From the NCBI GenBank assembly GCA_050084515.1, contig CM114271.1:50654001-50718000 (forward strand): a stretch of 64,000 bases of DNA, read 5' to 3'. Numbering within the stretch: position 1 is the first letter of the stretch; every line of letters begins with the position of its first letter. Under the pieces are notes generated by a model, which was not told where the DNA came from, searched no databases, and was given only the letters and a program-made list of their open reading frames with translations. This document shows positions 45,667 through 57,398 of this stretch, piece by piece. The translations under genes and the position numbers were made by a program. The DNA is from Blasia pusilla. Taxonomy: Eukaryota > Marchantiophyta > Marchantiopsida > Blasiales.

Positions 45667-47914
45667 TCAGTCAAGTATTTCTTTATATACTACATTTTGC
45701 ATGTAGTTATCTTTTTCATTTGAATGTTCATCACTTCCAATCGTAATATGGATGGAACTCCTCTTCCCTACTCTAGATACTCTTTCGTAAAATTGACCAT
45801 GAGAGAAAACAGGAGTAAGCAAGTAAATTGCTACTTTATGTAGAGTTTGACCTTGAGATTTATTAATATGTATTGCAAAAGCTGGACGAATAGGAAATTG
45901 AAACCTGCGTAGATCAAATGGCAAACCGGAATCGGATGCAATCAATGGGATTCGTGGAATAAAAACTCGATCTCCGATATTCTTTCCGGTGATGATTTTT
46001 GCATCTATACAATGTTGCATTAATCCAGGAATTACCAATCTCATCCCGTTTGCTTGTCTGTGTGACCCATTCATGTTGCGTAAGAGCATGATGTGTACCA
46101 ATCATCAAACGCAAAGAATGTGGACGTAACCTGAAAGGTAAGCAAGTGTTCAAAAATTCAGTTGGATATATATGGGTCATCTCCCCATTTGGAATAGAGT
46201 CGAGTCTAAGGTATGTATGTTCTTGTACCAATTCATAACAAATTAGTATCCAAAGTTTTATGAAGTAAATTTTTATTGGACTGTGTATCCAAAAGTAAAA
46301 GCATTCTTAAAGAAATATACATGCCAAATTAGTTTAACCTGTCAAAGAAATTGTGACATCACAACTTGATTAATGTCATCAATATCTCTATTCAAAATAT
46401 CCGTATTTCTCAAGAAGTCAATGTCATGGAATCGGTTGGTAGATGTTGCATAGATAATATCAATAAGATCGCATAATTTATTACTCTTAGTTACCATTTC
46501 GGATGGTAATTTTATATAGTCTTCTCCCAAACGAGGTTGCAAAGGCACACGACCCTCTCCCACCTCTAATAACCAATCAACAAAAGCTTGTTGTCCGCCA
46601 CGCAAATGACCTTCCAACCTTTGAACTCGCATGTTTGTCGTCAATTTCGTCACCCTTACATAAGACCATAGAGATGATCTCTTTCTAGTGGCTTGAATGA
46701 TTTGTAGACGATCCCCATAACGAACAACAGACAAGACTTCACGAAAGTCACCACCAAATATTATGAGTTTGTCGCTGAATGGTATTTGTCGTAAATTATC
46801 TGACACTACTCCCATGATATCTCATAAAGTTCAGTTCAGAGCCTCAAATGCATGACGATGAGCCATAGGTGCTTCATCCCATATAATGAGCATCGCGGCA
46901 GGGATTAAGCGCACTCCATCACTATTGACCGATTAACTATAAATGACACATGAAAATATAATAAAACTTGTAATACTTGAAGGTATTAATATGTATGTAT
47001 TGAAAAAATTATAATCGAACATTAAATGTAAAAGGCACTTACTTGCAAGTAGAGCTCTCATGAAGATTGATTGGTATCTTGAAGCGTGAATGTGCAATAC
47101 GTCCTCCGTCTAACAATAGAGCAGCTATTCCAGAAGATGCTACGGCCAAAGCTATACCTCTTGCACTTCTTACGCTGGCAAGAAGAAGATTGTATAAAAA
47201 AGTCTTTCTTGTTCCACCTGGCTCGTCGATGAAAAATATTTTTGGAGATGGTGGAGCATTTAAACATATTTGATCGAGTTCATCATGAATAGCATCCCAA
47301 ATAGCATGTTTTTCTTCATTCAAACATGCTTCTCCCAATTGTACTTGTTCAAACAACTCCACGGTATCCGATAATAGCTCTTGTTCCTCTAAATATGAAT
47401 CGGAGTGAAGGCTTTGGAAATTAGCTTGAGGCATATCTGGAAAATCAGATAGTCTCTTTCCTTGATCTTGTAAATAATAGTGTACTTCCATCAATGCATT
47501 ATTAATGATAGCATCATCAATAGGAAGATTAAGAATTCATGTTTTCTGCAATGGAAAAGTCCCAACATATATATGTAAAAATCACCATTAGTTTGTTTAA
47601 TGCTTAATAGAAGAGAGTACTCAATAAAGAAGGAAGGAATTATGTAAGGAGTGGTAGAAATGGAAGCTTACTTGACGTCATTCATGTAAAAGATCTTTTG
47701 TTAGTGGAACCAAGAATTTATTCCATAATGTAGCAGGTTGAACATAAGTGTTGTGAGCTAAAATGATTGCAAGGAAACGACGTAATGAAGAACTCGTACA
47801 CATCATAGAAGCTTCTTCAAAGCAACAAAACACTTCCCTATCATCCTTAAGGAGTCCCAATTCGATGGCAACCTCCTTAAATGTAGCACACAAAATTCCA
47901 TTTACAGTTCTCAA
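45667..47914 (-). pseudogene. Helitron PIF1-type helicase region
   Basis: Helicase half of RepHel. It begins with linker sequence LRTVNG-like MRTVNGILCATFKEVAIELG and SLRRFLAIILAHNTYVQP (47914-47678). The motor follows: the Walker A box reads FFIDEPGGTRKTFLY in place of the usual GPGGTGKT, then GIAALLLDGGRIAHSRFKIP (47494-47039). Motif III region: KLIIFGGDFREVLSVV, TKLTTNMRVQ (46815-46342). The C-terminal motifs are well kept: FPIRPAFAIHINKSQGQTLH and VFSHGQFYERVSRVGK (46101-45667). It unwinds DNA in active elements. The Walker A changes should abolish ATP binding. Small gaps between blocks may be introns or decay. Confidence 0.85.
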
Positions 47915-48005
47915 ACATTCAAACGTAGTTGCTCCTCGAACATGATGAAGGAGTTATCTCAACCAATGACGCTCTCCTTCACCTACAAAGAATTGAAATA
48001 AATAA

Positions 48006-50118
48006 TCACACTTTTTTCCACAATAGATCTCTCATTTCAATGTGTGATACATAAAATTTTAACCCAATAAGAATACCAAAAAGTAGACGAAAAAGTATTG
48101 AATGTTTACTTGGATGAGTAAGGTATAAGCGACCAATATGATGACCATAACCATTTCTTTTTTGTACCCTACGAATCCATTTCTTATTACTCCAACGATA
48201 ATACAAAGGGAAATTAATATATAGATATTGTCGAGCAATAGAGTCAGATAAATTTGTTGCAAGCCATTGAGTTAGGATTGTCTCTCTATTTTTTTGCAAA
48301 ATATCATTAAAGTAAACCGTTTGTTGCAAGTAGGAGGAGTGTACCTTGCATCAAGATATGATGTTGTCTCATCAACAATATCGACTACAGTTGATGTATC
48401 CCTATCCTTTGTCAACTTAAATGACACAACATCAGATCCCTTACATACATATTTATATAAGTACTTGACTGCATAAACACTCCTTGTGATCTCCAAATTA
48501 ATATGACAATCAAAGAGGGTGCACAACATAGGATTGTATGGCACCACCCAACGATTATCCAATGAGTGTTCGCGCTTAATTATTGCTCTCCCATTCTCCG
48601 ATCTACAAAAATACTGTTAGAATTAATGAATACATTATCTCATATTTCAGGGAAAAAATGAAGATTCTCCAATACACAAAGATCCTTACCTACAATAGAT
48701 GGGGTAACCATCTTCCATCTCGATAGTGTTGGCTGCAAAAGCTTTCGAGTATCCTTTTGTACACTTTTTGGTTTCCTTATCCATGAATGGATCATTTGGA
48801 TTTAATGCTCCACATGGCCCATGAACCATATAATTAGCAACAGTAGAATAAAGCCTTGGATGGATACACTCATCAAGGATTTTTGCTGAAATGATACGAT
48901 TATAATCAGAAGTAGTACGTGGTTTATCCTCATGACCTAAAATAATAAGTACATGCACATGTGGAAGATCCCTCTTTTGGAATTCTACCACATGAATGCA
49001 TCTTACAACTCTCCACAATATTTTCTTGTTGATAAGAAGTCGTAACAACTCCTTCTTTTTCTTCTTAAAGATCCACACCACCAAGTTTGGTCGGCCTACA
49101 TCAGATTGATCAAGAATAAGGCGGAGGTAATCTTCTCCCACTTAGGATTGCATGTCATGATCAAAAAGTAATCAGGTTTGCCCAAATGTCTCACAATTTC
49201 CATTGAATCCTTATACAATTGATGCATATGTCATGGACCCCCGGTAAAAGAAGATGGCAATACAATGCGTCTTCCAAATCTCCTGCAATCATCATCATGT
49301 TGATGCATGGCATCCTTTACGCCTTGATATAATTCATCCCTCAACTCCTTCTGATTTAAGCACACCCATGATAGTCGCTGCATCTCTACAGTAGCATAGA
49401 GGTCAACCATATAATCTTGAGTAAGTCGACCAAACCGCAACAATCGATTATCATCTTCAACTTTGATCTGCGTTTGAAGTTGGAAACATGCAAATTGCAA
49501 GGCAGTAACACTCTTCATCCTCCTCTCCTGAATAATATCTTCATCAACCCTATCCTCATCCCTACAATCATCTGAAGGTTCAGTATCTCCCTCCTCCCCA
49601 AAATTAGCACTCCTAATATCACTTTCTTGGAAGTTTGCTCTCCTTGCAACATTGAGACATGTATTGACTCTAACCCTATCAATAGTAGGGATAGGATGAA
49701 TTGTAGACGCATTTGGTACAATGGCACTTGGTGTTTGTAACACAAATCCATCATTTGTAGACACCACACAATCCACTCTTGATGGTACATCATTCTTAAC
49801 ATTTGTAAGTATTGAAGAATTTTTTATGACTTCAAGTACAGATGGAAATAATCCATTCAAAATAGGAATAGTGGTTGGTAACTCAACTCTTGGTATTACA
49901 ACAACAGTTGGCATAGTCGTAGATGTATTCTGAGCAACTTCATGGAATGCATTGTTAGGTAACTCAATTCTTGGCAAGATATAAGTGGCAACTTGTACCA
50001 CCTGAATTGGATCATCATTATGAATCAATTCATCTTCTCGATCTTCAAGATAAATGTCTTCATTTGCTCCTACCATGACTCCATCCTCGAGCTCTTTGTA
50101 AGGCCTAGAAGAACACAT
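48006..50118 (-). pseudogene. Helitron Rep region (Helitron-like N and HUH nuclease)
   Basis: Rep half of RepHel. A 295-codon open frame (50118-49231) ends in the Helitron-like N domain: LTQDYMVDLYATVEMQRLSW, LYQGVKDAMHQHDDD, RIVLPSSFTGGP, then a TGA where relatives have Arg, followed in frame by HMHQLYKDSMEIVRHLGKPD and ..MTCNPKW. The HUH motif is EFQKRDLPHVHVLII (48960s). A well-formed intron (donor AG/GTAAGG near 48692, acceptor TTTTTGTAG near 48605) joins YPIYC to SENGRAI in frame. The tyrosine region reads AVKYLYKYVCKGSDV. A deletion plus frameshift separates it from VYFNDILQKN and FPLYYRWSNKKWIRR (48329-48006). Nicks DNA in active elements. Confidence 0.85.
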
Positions 50119-50745
50119 TAACTTTAATCAAATGTCATAGAGTATAGAGAAAAAACTAGGCACAATACAAACATGAATGCTGAAGGATTATCAAAGAGAA
50201 CATATAAAAACAAAGCATCTCAAAGACGTTATGATTATGACCTTATGGATGGGCTTCCAACAGTTATAATCTCCATGTTTGGAATAGTCTCAACTACCAA
50301 AGTAGGCTCAATTTGAAGTAGAAGCCCTTTCTTTCTTTGGTTATACTCACGACGGTAGACCTTCTTTTTTTTTCTTTTAGAGCTTCCATGTTATCAGTGC
50401 AAACGGCTCGTTTTCATTTTTGGGCTTCACTACGTAGAACCTTCCGAATATCACATATATGCGTAGGATTTGATGGAACCATAAGTCTGCAACAATATAT
50501 GAATTTTGGAAACAGTCAAAATTAAATTTCTAGCACCAATATGAAGTGCATGGAATTCAACGTGTTCAATGATCATGAATGGAGTGGACTTACGTTGGAG
50601 ATGTTCGGTGATGGGTCCAACTCCTATGTTTCTTTTTTGTGCTAAAATTCCCTTACGATGCGCACGTCTTTTTTGTTGTGCCTTTGTACGCATTAATTTG
50701 CGAAAGTCACGCAAATCCGTAGGATTCGATGGACCATGGGATTAG
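50119..50745 (-). other. Upstream part of the Helitron
   Basis: Holds a basic open frame (50714-50451; KAQQKRRAHRKGILAQKR) that may be a decayed first exon. CGTAGGATTYGATGGA occurs twice, at about 50461 and 50719, a short direct repeat. The TC 5' terminus was not located. Confidence 0.4.
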
Positions 50746-52660
50746 ACGGGTCAACAAGTAGGAGTAGACCCATAGATACCCCAGCATGCACAAGTACCAC
50801 GGGAGTGGTCTAGTGGGCCTAGAGAGCAAGGCGAGTATGGTGAGTCGGTGAGGCAATGGCCCATACCGACATATGTTACTCAGCAGGCACCAGGGTTGGC
50901 TTGTTGGACGTGTGTTGGGCCACATAGGCAGAGGGACTGCCCACAACATTGTAGAAGGTCGAGGGCGCCTCCAATTGCTCAGCTGCCACAAAGGATGGCT
51001 CCACCACAGTTGCAGTGTGATCATTGTCATCAATATGGTCACACTAGGGATAGGTGTTTTGATCTTGCAAGGAGGTATGTCCAGAGGTAGGCAAAGGACT
51101 TGGGGACGAGAGAGTTGGTGGAGATTGAGTAGTGGATGATTGTGGTGGTAGAGTGCCATCACCAGTCACAAGAGATGGAGGACGTGCACCTGATGCAACG
51201 CTTCTTATACGCATCAATCAATTGGAGCAAAGGGATTGTTGCCATGACCATGATGTAGCTAAAGGCAGGCCCGGAGCTAAGAGTAGCTAGTGTGGCGCCA
51301 GCCTCTACATCTTACCACGATCGATGCTGGTGAGGATTCAACGGGGATGGAATTTACGTGTAGTGCGGCTCAGGTTGAGGCTGTTGCGGTGGTGACTCGG
51401 GGTGCTACAAAAGTAACCAAGCCATCAAGAGGTGGGGTTGAGATTGATCCACAGGAGGGGACCAGGCGGGCGGCAGGCCAGGGTTCTCCAATCGTTCACA
51501 TTGTCGGAGGCACTTCATACACCGTCAATGGTGCCTCGTCGACCAGTAGTGCCGACAAGTCGGACAGATACGTCGACGTCACGAGGAGTTGGAGAGACAA
51601 CTCCTATGTCGGCTCGGGAGGAGCTAGTCTCGACCATATTTTTGGAGGTGGCCACTAGGGTGAGCCAGGCTCTGTTGTGTTCCGCCATGGTGTTGGCAAC
51701 GTTGGGAGTTGGACTAGCGGAGGTGTTCCGGCTGGCCGCCATGTTATATGAGCGTGGAGAGGTGATTTCCTCTCATTCAGAGGTAGTTGAGGAGGTGGTG
51801 GACTTGCCCTCAGAGCAGGTGCTCCAGATATCCTCCACTGAGTCATGGCATGTGGCGATGGCAAAGTTAGTAGATGTGCCAGCTAGGCCAGAAATAGAGT
51901 GAGCCATGATCACGCCCAGGTGTGGTGTTGTTGGATAACCGAGCTGGAGTGTTTCACTTGGTTAGTCCCACATGTACGGTGTACCATCCGTAGCGCGTTC
52001 TACTTGATTCGGGAGCGCAACCCTTGATGTTAGGGAAGGCGGCGTGTTCGGCGTTGGGTTACGGAAAGCGACATCGAGCGTTTTCCCTTTCAGATATAGA
52101 CCTCTATTGGGAGCGTATCACCCACGCAGTACATGACTCAACATGAGTTGCTGGTTAGACTCCAACAAGAGCATGAGTCAATAGTACGATGGTGCGCACT
52201 TGAGCGATTACGACACCGGCAGAGTTGTATGATGTGTTGGCAGGGAGTACGGTGATGTATCCCCTTGGTTTCATCTTGGATTTTTGGGAGGAGACGGTTT
52301 CTTATCGGCCATGAGGGCGATCAGGTGATGGAGGGGTGAGCCATCTACCGGTGTTGTTTGCAAGGAGTAGTGGTGGTTGACCATGTGAGGATATAGTGAC
52401 CACGTTGGCAGCATTCACAGGTAGTGTTAGTTTGATCTCACATGCAGAGGAAATTCCCGTAGGGGATAGTCCTGCGGAGAGACATGTCAGGGTGAAGACA
52501 AGCGTTCTTTATCATTGTTGGGGACGAGCGTTGAGATGCGTGGAGTGCAGAGGCAAGTGTGGAGCCGTGCCTATGTTTGGATCAAGGTACGAGAGTGTTA
52601 GATCTCTTTGGAGGGATCAACACGGTGGGTTGCTGTAGTGTGGCAGTGTTGCGGGGACCA
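50746..52660 (+). pseudogene. Gag-type retroelement remnant with zinc knuckle
   Basis: Plus strand. A CCHC knuckle CDHCHQYGHTRDRCFDLARR at about 51017-51076 is intact and follows QLPQRMAPPQLQ. It is the same family as the knuckle at 35.2 kb (CDPCQRYGHTHE). The downstream frames (51290-51658, 51432-51902) are Ser/Val/Glu rich and overlap each other; GVTLAEVFRLA-like and EEVVDLPSEQVLQ pieces cannot be assigned. No protease or RT was seen before the LTR-like DNA at 52.7 kb, so it is another gag-only or deleted copy. Confidence 0.6.
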
Positions 52661-52734
52661 CGCCACTGATGGTGCTAGATGTGTTTAGGATAGTAAGATC
52701 ATGTCATGTACATATGTGTGTGCTATTTGGAGTT

Positions 52735-53000
52735 AGGGGGACCCAACTGCCAATTGGGGGAGCAGTTGTGGGGTCTCGATATATATGTGTCAGTATATTT
52801 CATTTATGTGCGGATCTACCTGTATGTTGGGGAAGATTGGTGTTGTGTGGTGTGTAGATGTGACCAGCGATATGGGTTGTGTAGCAATGTGTATGTGCAC
52901 GAAAACCTATCACATCTTATTTTGACATAGGTAGAGTTCTATTGCGTCGACAGCATAGAGAGTCAGCGGGCTGTTCATGTGTAACTTTGTCCTGAGAATG
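52735..53000 (+). mobile_element. LTR-type repeat, rearranged copy
   Basis: 52760-52905 matches 17330-17475 (GATGTGACCARCGATRTGGG and neighbours), while 52905-53000 matches the start of the 16842 copy (GGTAGAGTTCTAT, GTCGAC, GTGTAACTT). The two blocks are in the opposite order to the 16.8 kb copy. A purine-rich GTTAGGGGGA stretch precedes it. Confidence 0.6.
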
Positions 53001-53387
53001 AGATGAGATGTTTTTACTACTCCCCCCCCTCCTCCCCCCTCGACAAAATCTTCATACATATGGAGGAGAAACTTCATTTCTACTTGAGTCACATCTTTGC
53101 CTCTACGGGAAGATTTTCTTGTTTTCAATGGCACTCTTTCCCTATTTATGTGTATGTATGTTGTTGTATTAACGTTTGTTGGTGTTTAAGGTGTGGATAT
53201 TTTGTATCCATGCATTTGATAAGCTTGATTTTTTCGTTATTGATCATCCTCGTTGTTTTGAAACGATTGGTCTCATATTATTCTATTTGATTTTTTGAAC
53301 ATTATTAATCAATTTTTGTCATATTTTTAATTAAAATTTAAAAAAATATTTTAGGAATTAATGCATTAATAAATAATAAGTATCGAA
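53001..53387. other. AT-rich spacer, no gene
   Basis: C-run CCCCCCCCTCCTCCCCCC near 53023, then AT-rich DNA to 53390. No coding signal. Confidence 0.55.
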
Positions 53388-53563
53388 CAAAGGGGATGAG
53401 AAGGCTCATTGGATCTGTCCAATGCTACCGGACCTATATGAGGAACTCTTCAGGAATACTAAGACCTCTTATGGATCGAACTACAAGGTTTGCTAACATC
53501 ACATGGACCAAAGAAGTCAATGCAACATTGGATTGATCCAATCAACCTTCTCATCCCCTTAAC
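53388..53563. repeat. Fold-back built from two opposed gypsy pol fragments
   Basis: Plus strand 53391-53430 and minus strand 53563-53524 both encode GMRRLIGS(V/I)QC, the RT connection motif of gypsy elements, and pair as an imperfect inverted repeat of about 38 bases. Between them the plus-strand copy continues as NSSGILRPLMDRTTRFANIT. It matches the chromovirus at 6180-6290 at protein level. Confidence 0.8.
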
Positions 53564-54100
53564 ATTGGAGGGACATTTCCACTTAACAATGACTTTGACT
53601 CTCTCCATATCATGATTGATTCCATCTACACTAGTCATATGATCCAACGAGTTCCACGTAACGCTAAACTCACCTACATAAGTGATTAGTGACCTCACTT
53701 GCCTCAAACGTACAAAATCCACACCATCTAGAAACTCTTGGAACTCCGGAGTGAATCAATCATCAATCAAACCTTTGAGCTTATCCCAAATCAAAGAAGA
53801 GACGATGCATGAATGTTCCTCACGATAAGCCATCCACCATTGGAATGCATAATCCTTCAAAAAGGTGATTGTCATTGTAACATTTTCCTCCTCTCCCCTT
53901 TGCACTTCAAAGTTAAGCTCAATTTGGGCGAGGAACATCTTGACCTTATGTGAACGTTCCATTCTTGTGAATAGGATGGGCAAATTTTCCTTACAAAGTT
54001 TCTTGCTAGAGATGCATGTTCTATTTCTAGCTCAACAATTTGTTGACTCTATTAGGTTATTTCTTTCGACATGATCTTCATGAGGTCCATCATTTGAGCA
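53524..54100 (-). pseudogene. Gypsy gag fused to a pol scrap by deletion
   Basis: Gag core on the minus strand: VTMTITFLKDYAFQWWMAYR, LIDD then FTPEFQEFLDGVDF-like text, FVRLRQVRSLITYVGEFSVT. It then jumps directly into the pol connection motif VKVIVKWKCPSNVKGMRRLI, so the end of gag, protease and most of RT were deleted. It resembles the chromovirus gag at 4.1-4.4 kb. Confidence 0.75.
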
Positions 54101-54720
54101 TAGAATATAGGGTCATTTCAATTTGGAGTTGAAAGCCCCCTTGAAAGATTTGCATTAGTCATCCTCGTACCTAGAGCTTATCGATGTGTTGGGAATTATA
54201 GTCTCCTTCATTAACTCATGATTAGGTATTGGTTCAACTCTTCGTTTCTCTTGATTGAGCCAACGTTCTGGAGAATATCCATCCACTATCTCCGTCTTCA
54301 AATCTTGGTCCATTCAAATCTTTTCCTTATCTCTTTCGTCCCTCCCCAAACATGTAGGCCTCAACTACAACCTTATATTCTCCTAAGCATCTAATCACTA
54401 TCTTTGACCTCAAGTTCAAACTTACTACATGTCGTGTGTCTGTTTCCTTAAATTTTTTGTCTCATGTGTGGCAAAAGCTTACCTTCATGCTTCAACAGTT
54501 CACGCTCTCCTCACTAATTTGCTTCCAAAAACACTTGCATTAGCCATGATTTGGATCAACTAGGCTTGTGTCTTTTGAGTCTTGATCTTGGACCACCCTT
54601 CAAACTCAACTCATCTAGACGGGGTCAGGTACCGATCTAAACCCTTCACTCCGCGACACAGAAAGTCGTTCAAGACTTGGAATAGACTTCCTTCATAATC
54701 TAGGAACCTCAAACGATATT
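54101..54720. other. No gene recognised
   Basis: Low-information DNA downstream of the gag start; possibly leader of the deleted gypsy element on the minus strand. Confidence 0.45.
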
Positions 54721-54723
54721 ACC

Positions 54724-55253
54724 GATGGACCTCGAACAAGTTCCTAACCCGGACTTAATATCTAAGTCATCAGGTAAGGTCCAAGGTCAATACCCATGAT
54801 TGATCCACCTGGACTTGGGTTGGAGTCAAAATCCCAAATTCAATCTCTCAATCGATCATGTGTCATTGGTTCATCTCCGTCGTTCTCAAGGTGGGATTTA
54901 GGTTCCAAACACCCTTCGAGATTATCCCTTTATATAATTTTAGAGATCGTGAAAGGATGCTAGGGTATCTAGCGGTCCTAACTTCCCAATGGACCTTGAA
55001 CAAGTCTCTAATCGGGACTTAATATCTAAGTCACAAATCAAGGTCCAAGGTAAGTATCCATAATTGGTCCATCTGGACTAGGCTTGGTATCAAAACCCCA
55101 AAGTCAATATCTCAATCCATCATGAACCCTTGGTTCATCCCTATGGTTCCGAAGATGGGATTCTTGTTCCAAACATCCTTGGAGATCCCCCCTTATATAC
55201 AATTTCAGAGATTTTCATCCCATCCCTACATTTAGGAAAGTCCTCTTGGATCG
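54724..55253 (+). repeat. Two-unit tandem repeat, period about 265 bp
   Basis: Unit 1 starts at GATGGACCTCGAACAAG (54724) and unit 2 at AATGGACCTTGAACAAG (54989). Both continue through GGACTTAATATCTAAGTCA, AAGGTCCAAGGT, TGGTTCATC and TTCCAAACA(C/T)CCTT. They are diverged but collinear. Confidence 0.85.
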
Positions 55254-56960
55254 TCACTTGTGTCCCTCAACCTAACCATCATTCTAATAGGATGGTTTCT
55301 AGATCTCTCCTCATATATTTGTCCACAATTTTTTTGCGTTGGAATTGTCTTCTCACTAGCTTTCCAACATCATCTTATTCATCCCAAACGCATATTGGGT
55401 CTAATCATTACGACATCAAATATGGAGAACCCATGAGCGCTCAATAAGTTTCAAGCTAATACATACAACTCTTGTGGGAATTTAGCTCTTCTCAAGTTCG
55501 GCTTAACGTTTGGTCTTATTGTGCTAGTTTATGACTCTCATTATTTGAGATGCTATCAAGGCTCGTGTCCCACTATTAAAACTCATATCTCATTCGTGAG
55601 ACTTTAGTGCGCTTCCATCTTGGTGTGAGTTTACTAAATTTATGATATTTCGCATTGTCGCAGGCTTGGTTATAAGGATAACGGCCTCAATAGTGACCTC
55701 CGCTAGTGCGTGACAGAATTCAAACATAGTTCAATACTTTAACTTCACACTTGGATCTACTACCAATCATAGGGTTATACTATCGATGGAATTTGGATTT
55801 TTTAAGGCACATACCATGAACGGGACGTCATAGTCCATATGTATTCATGATGGTAAAGAAATTTTCCAAGTGGATAGATTTAATTGCATTACCAAGGAAA
55901 AAAGAAAGAAAGAGAGGAATTAGCATACACTTTCCTAGATGGAGTGTTGAATCAAGGTGGCACGAAGGTGCTGACAAACCATACCACTAAGTTTTGCAAG
56001 CAACCTCAAGACTCATATAATGAAGCATTGAATGATCTAGGCATAACTTTGCGAGATCGTCGTGAGGTCAATGATTTAGCAAAGCAAGTGAAGGCGATAT
56101 GAATGAAAAGATGTAATTTTTCGTGTAAAGAAATCAAGCATGGATTCTAAGTTAAAATATAGCAAACTACAAAATGGACGGATATGGGTGTGGCTCTATG
56201 AAAGCAAGTGAACAACCGCATGCATAAGAAGTGCACGTGGATAGTTGCCTACGATCTTGTTTTGCACAAGAACTACCTACTTTATGCACTAATGGTATAT
56301 ACATAGGAAAACATAGGAAAAACGATTTAAAAAAAAAACTCTCTCCTACTTACCTATAGTTATTGTTGAGAATATTTGTTGAAACTATAAGTGTGCCTTA
56401 GCAATGCTAGTTTTATAGCAATAGTACTTTAGCCACTCATAAGAAGTAAAATAGAAATGTCTATCGGGAGACCTAGTAGGTATGGATAGAATGAATGTAT
56501 GATTAGAACATAAAGACTTTTGCATGACCTTGTGGTTTTATTGAGTACGAAGTTAGGACTCATATATTGTAAACTCTTGTCACTTTATAGTTGCATGCAA
56601 TTAAAGACTATAGTTGTAAACTAGGTAAGTACATGGACTTAGACGTTAATAATGGAAACGTCCGATAGATTTCTCGCGCGCGGGAGCGCACACACACACA
56701 CACACACACCTACCTCTACCTTCCCCCTCCTACCATTGTTCCATCGAAATCCTATAGAAAAGTAAGCAATACTTTCGAACATGGCTTTTCAACTCCAAAA
56801 CAAATAAAAAAAGACCTAAAATATCCATACCATAGCTCTCCAATCTATGGCAATTCATGGATAATTTGAATGCCCACATATGCATAACAAATTTTCCCCT
56901 GTCCCACTCACATCTTGCAACAGAAATTGCACTAAAAAATGATGCATACGACCGGTTTTA
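55254..56960. other. Gene-poor DNA with a CA microsatellite
   Basis: No recognisable gene. (CA)n of about ten units at 56690-56709 follows a CGCGCGCG word. 56860-56930 resembles 29600-29680 (ATGCA(T)AACAAATT, CCCCT, CTCACATCTT), suggesting another piece of the same LTR family. Confidence 0.5.
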
Positions 56961-57184
56961 CTGCACTCTAGTAAGTACGTTCTTCAAAATAACTCTCTAG
57001 AAGTAAAGAGGGTAGGGAACAGCCTCGAAGAAGAGGGAAGCACTCGTGTGGAAATGAAGCAAAGAAAGTGGAGAAAAAAATGAAAAGGCGCATAAAATAA
57101 TTGGAAGCTAAAGAGAAAGTGTACGTGAAACCGGAATGAAATTGCCGAGGAGAGTGCACAACAACGAAAGAGGAAAACACTTAC

Positions 57185-57322
57185 GATGAGAGGATTCCTG
57201 AGGAGATCTTGCTCAGTACTTATTCCAGATTCGCGCATGTCCTCAGACATGGAAGTTGAACGCGTGCCGTCATAGAGATCCGTGAACTGCTGTTGTTGGT
57301 ACTCTGGTTGTGCGTATGGATC
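57185..57322 (-). other. Candidate internal exon of an unidentified gene
   Basis: A 46-codon phase-0 exon between GGTTGGTTCAG and GTAAGTG. It reads DPYAQPEYQQQQFTDLYDGT, then MSEDMRESGISTEQDLLRNP. Polar, Gln-rich and not recognised. The donor is strong, the acceptor pyrimidine tract poor. It sits at the edge of the repeat-rich DNA, so the rest of the gene may be displaced or lost. Confidence 0.35.
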
Positions 57323-57358
57323 CTGAACCAACCTTCTATCCTAGCACCCGAGCCGATT

Positions 57359-57398
57359 TACTCGCTCGCTGCCTGAATCGCATGGCAGCGAGCGAGTA
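57359..57398. repeat. Perfect 15-bp hairpin, 10-base loop
   Basis: TACTCGCTCGCTGCC (57359-57373) pairs exactly with GGCAGCGAGCGAGTA (57384-57398). It is GC-rich and located just upstream of the candidate exon on the minus strand. Confidence 0.95.

Larger units (their letters stand above)
45556..50745 (-). mobile_element. Helitron rolling-circle transposon, inactivated
   Basis: Minus-strand element with a recognisable 3' end (45556-45583), a PIF1-type helicase and a Rep region with HUH motif, in the order Rep then helicase expected of Helitrons. The 5' end is not certain. Coding sequence extends to at least 50118, with a basic Lys/Arg-rich piece to about 50700. A gag remnant on the other strand begins near 50750, so the right edge is placed there. 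One nonsense change, frameshifts, a deletion in Rep and two changes in Walker A show it is inactive. Confidence 0.85.

Noticed and set aside
45667-47914. Cellular PIF1 helicase gene
   Set aside because: It is downstream of a Rep region and bounded by a Helitron 3' terminus, so it belongs to the transposon.
50707-51162. 151-codon minus-strand open frame
   Set aside because: Antisense to the gag remnant with an intact CCHC knuckle; the composition is His, Pro and Leu rich as expected for a shadow.
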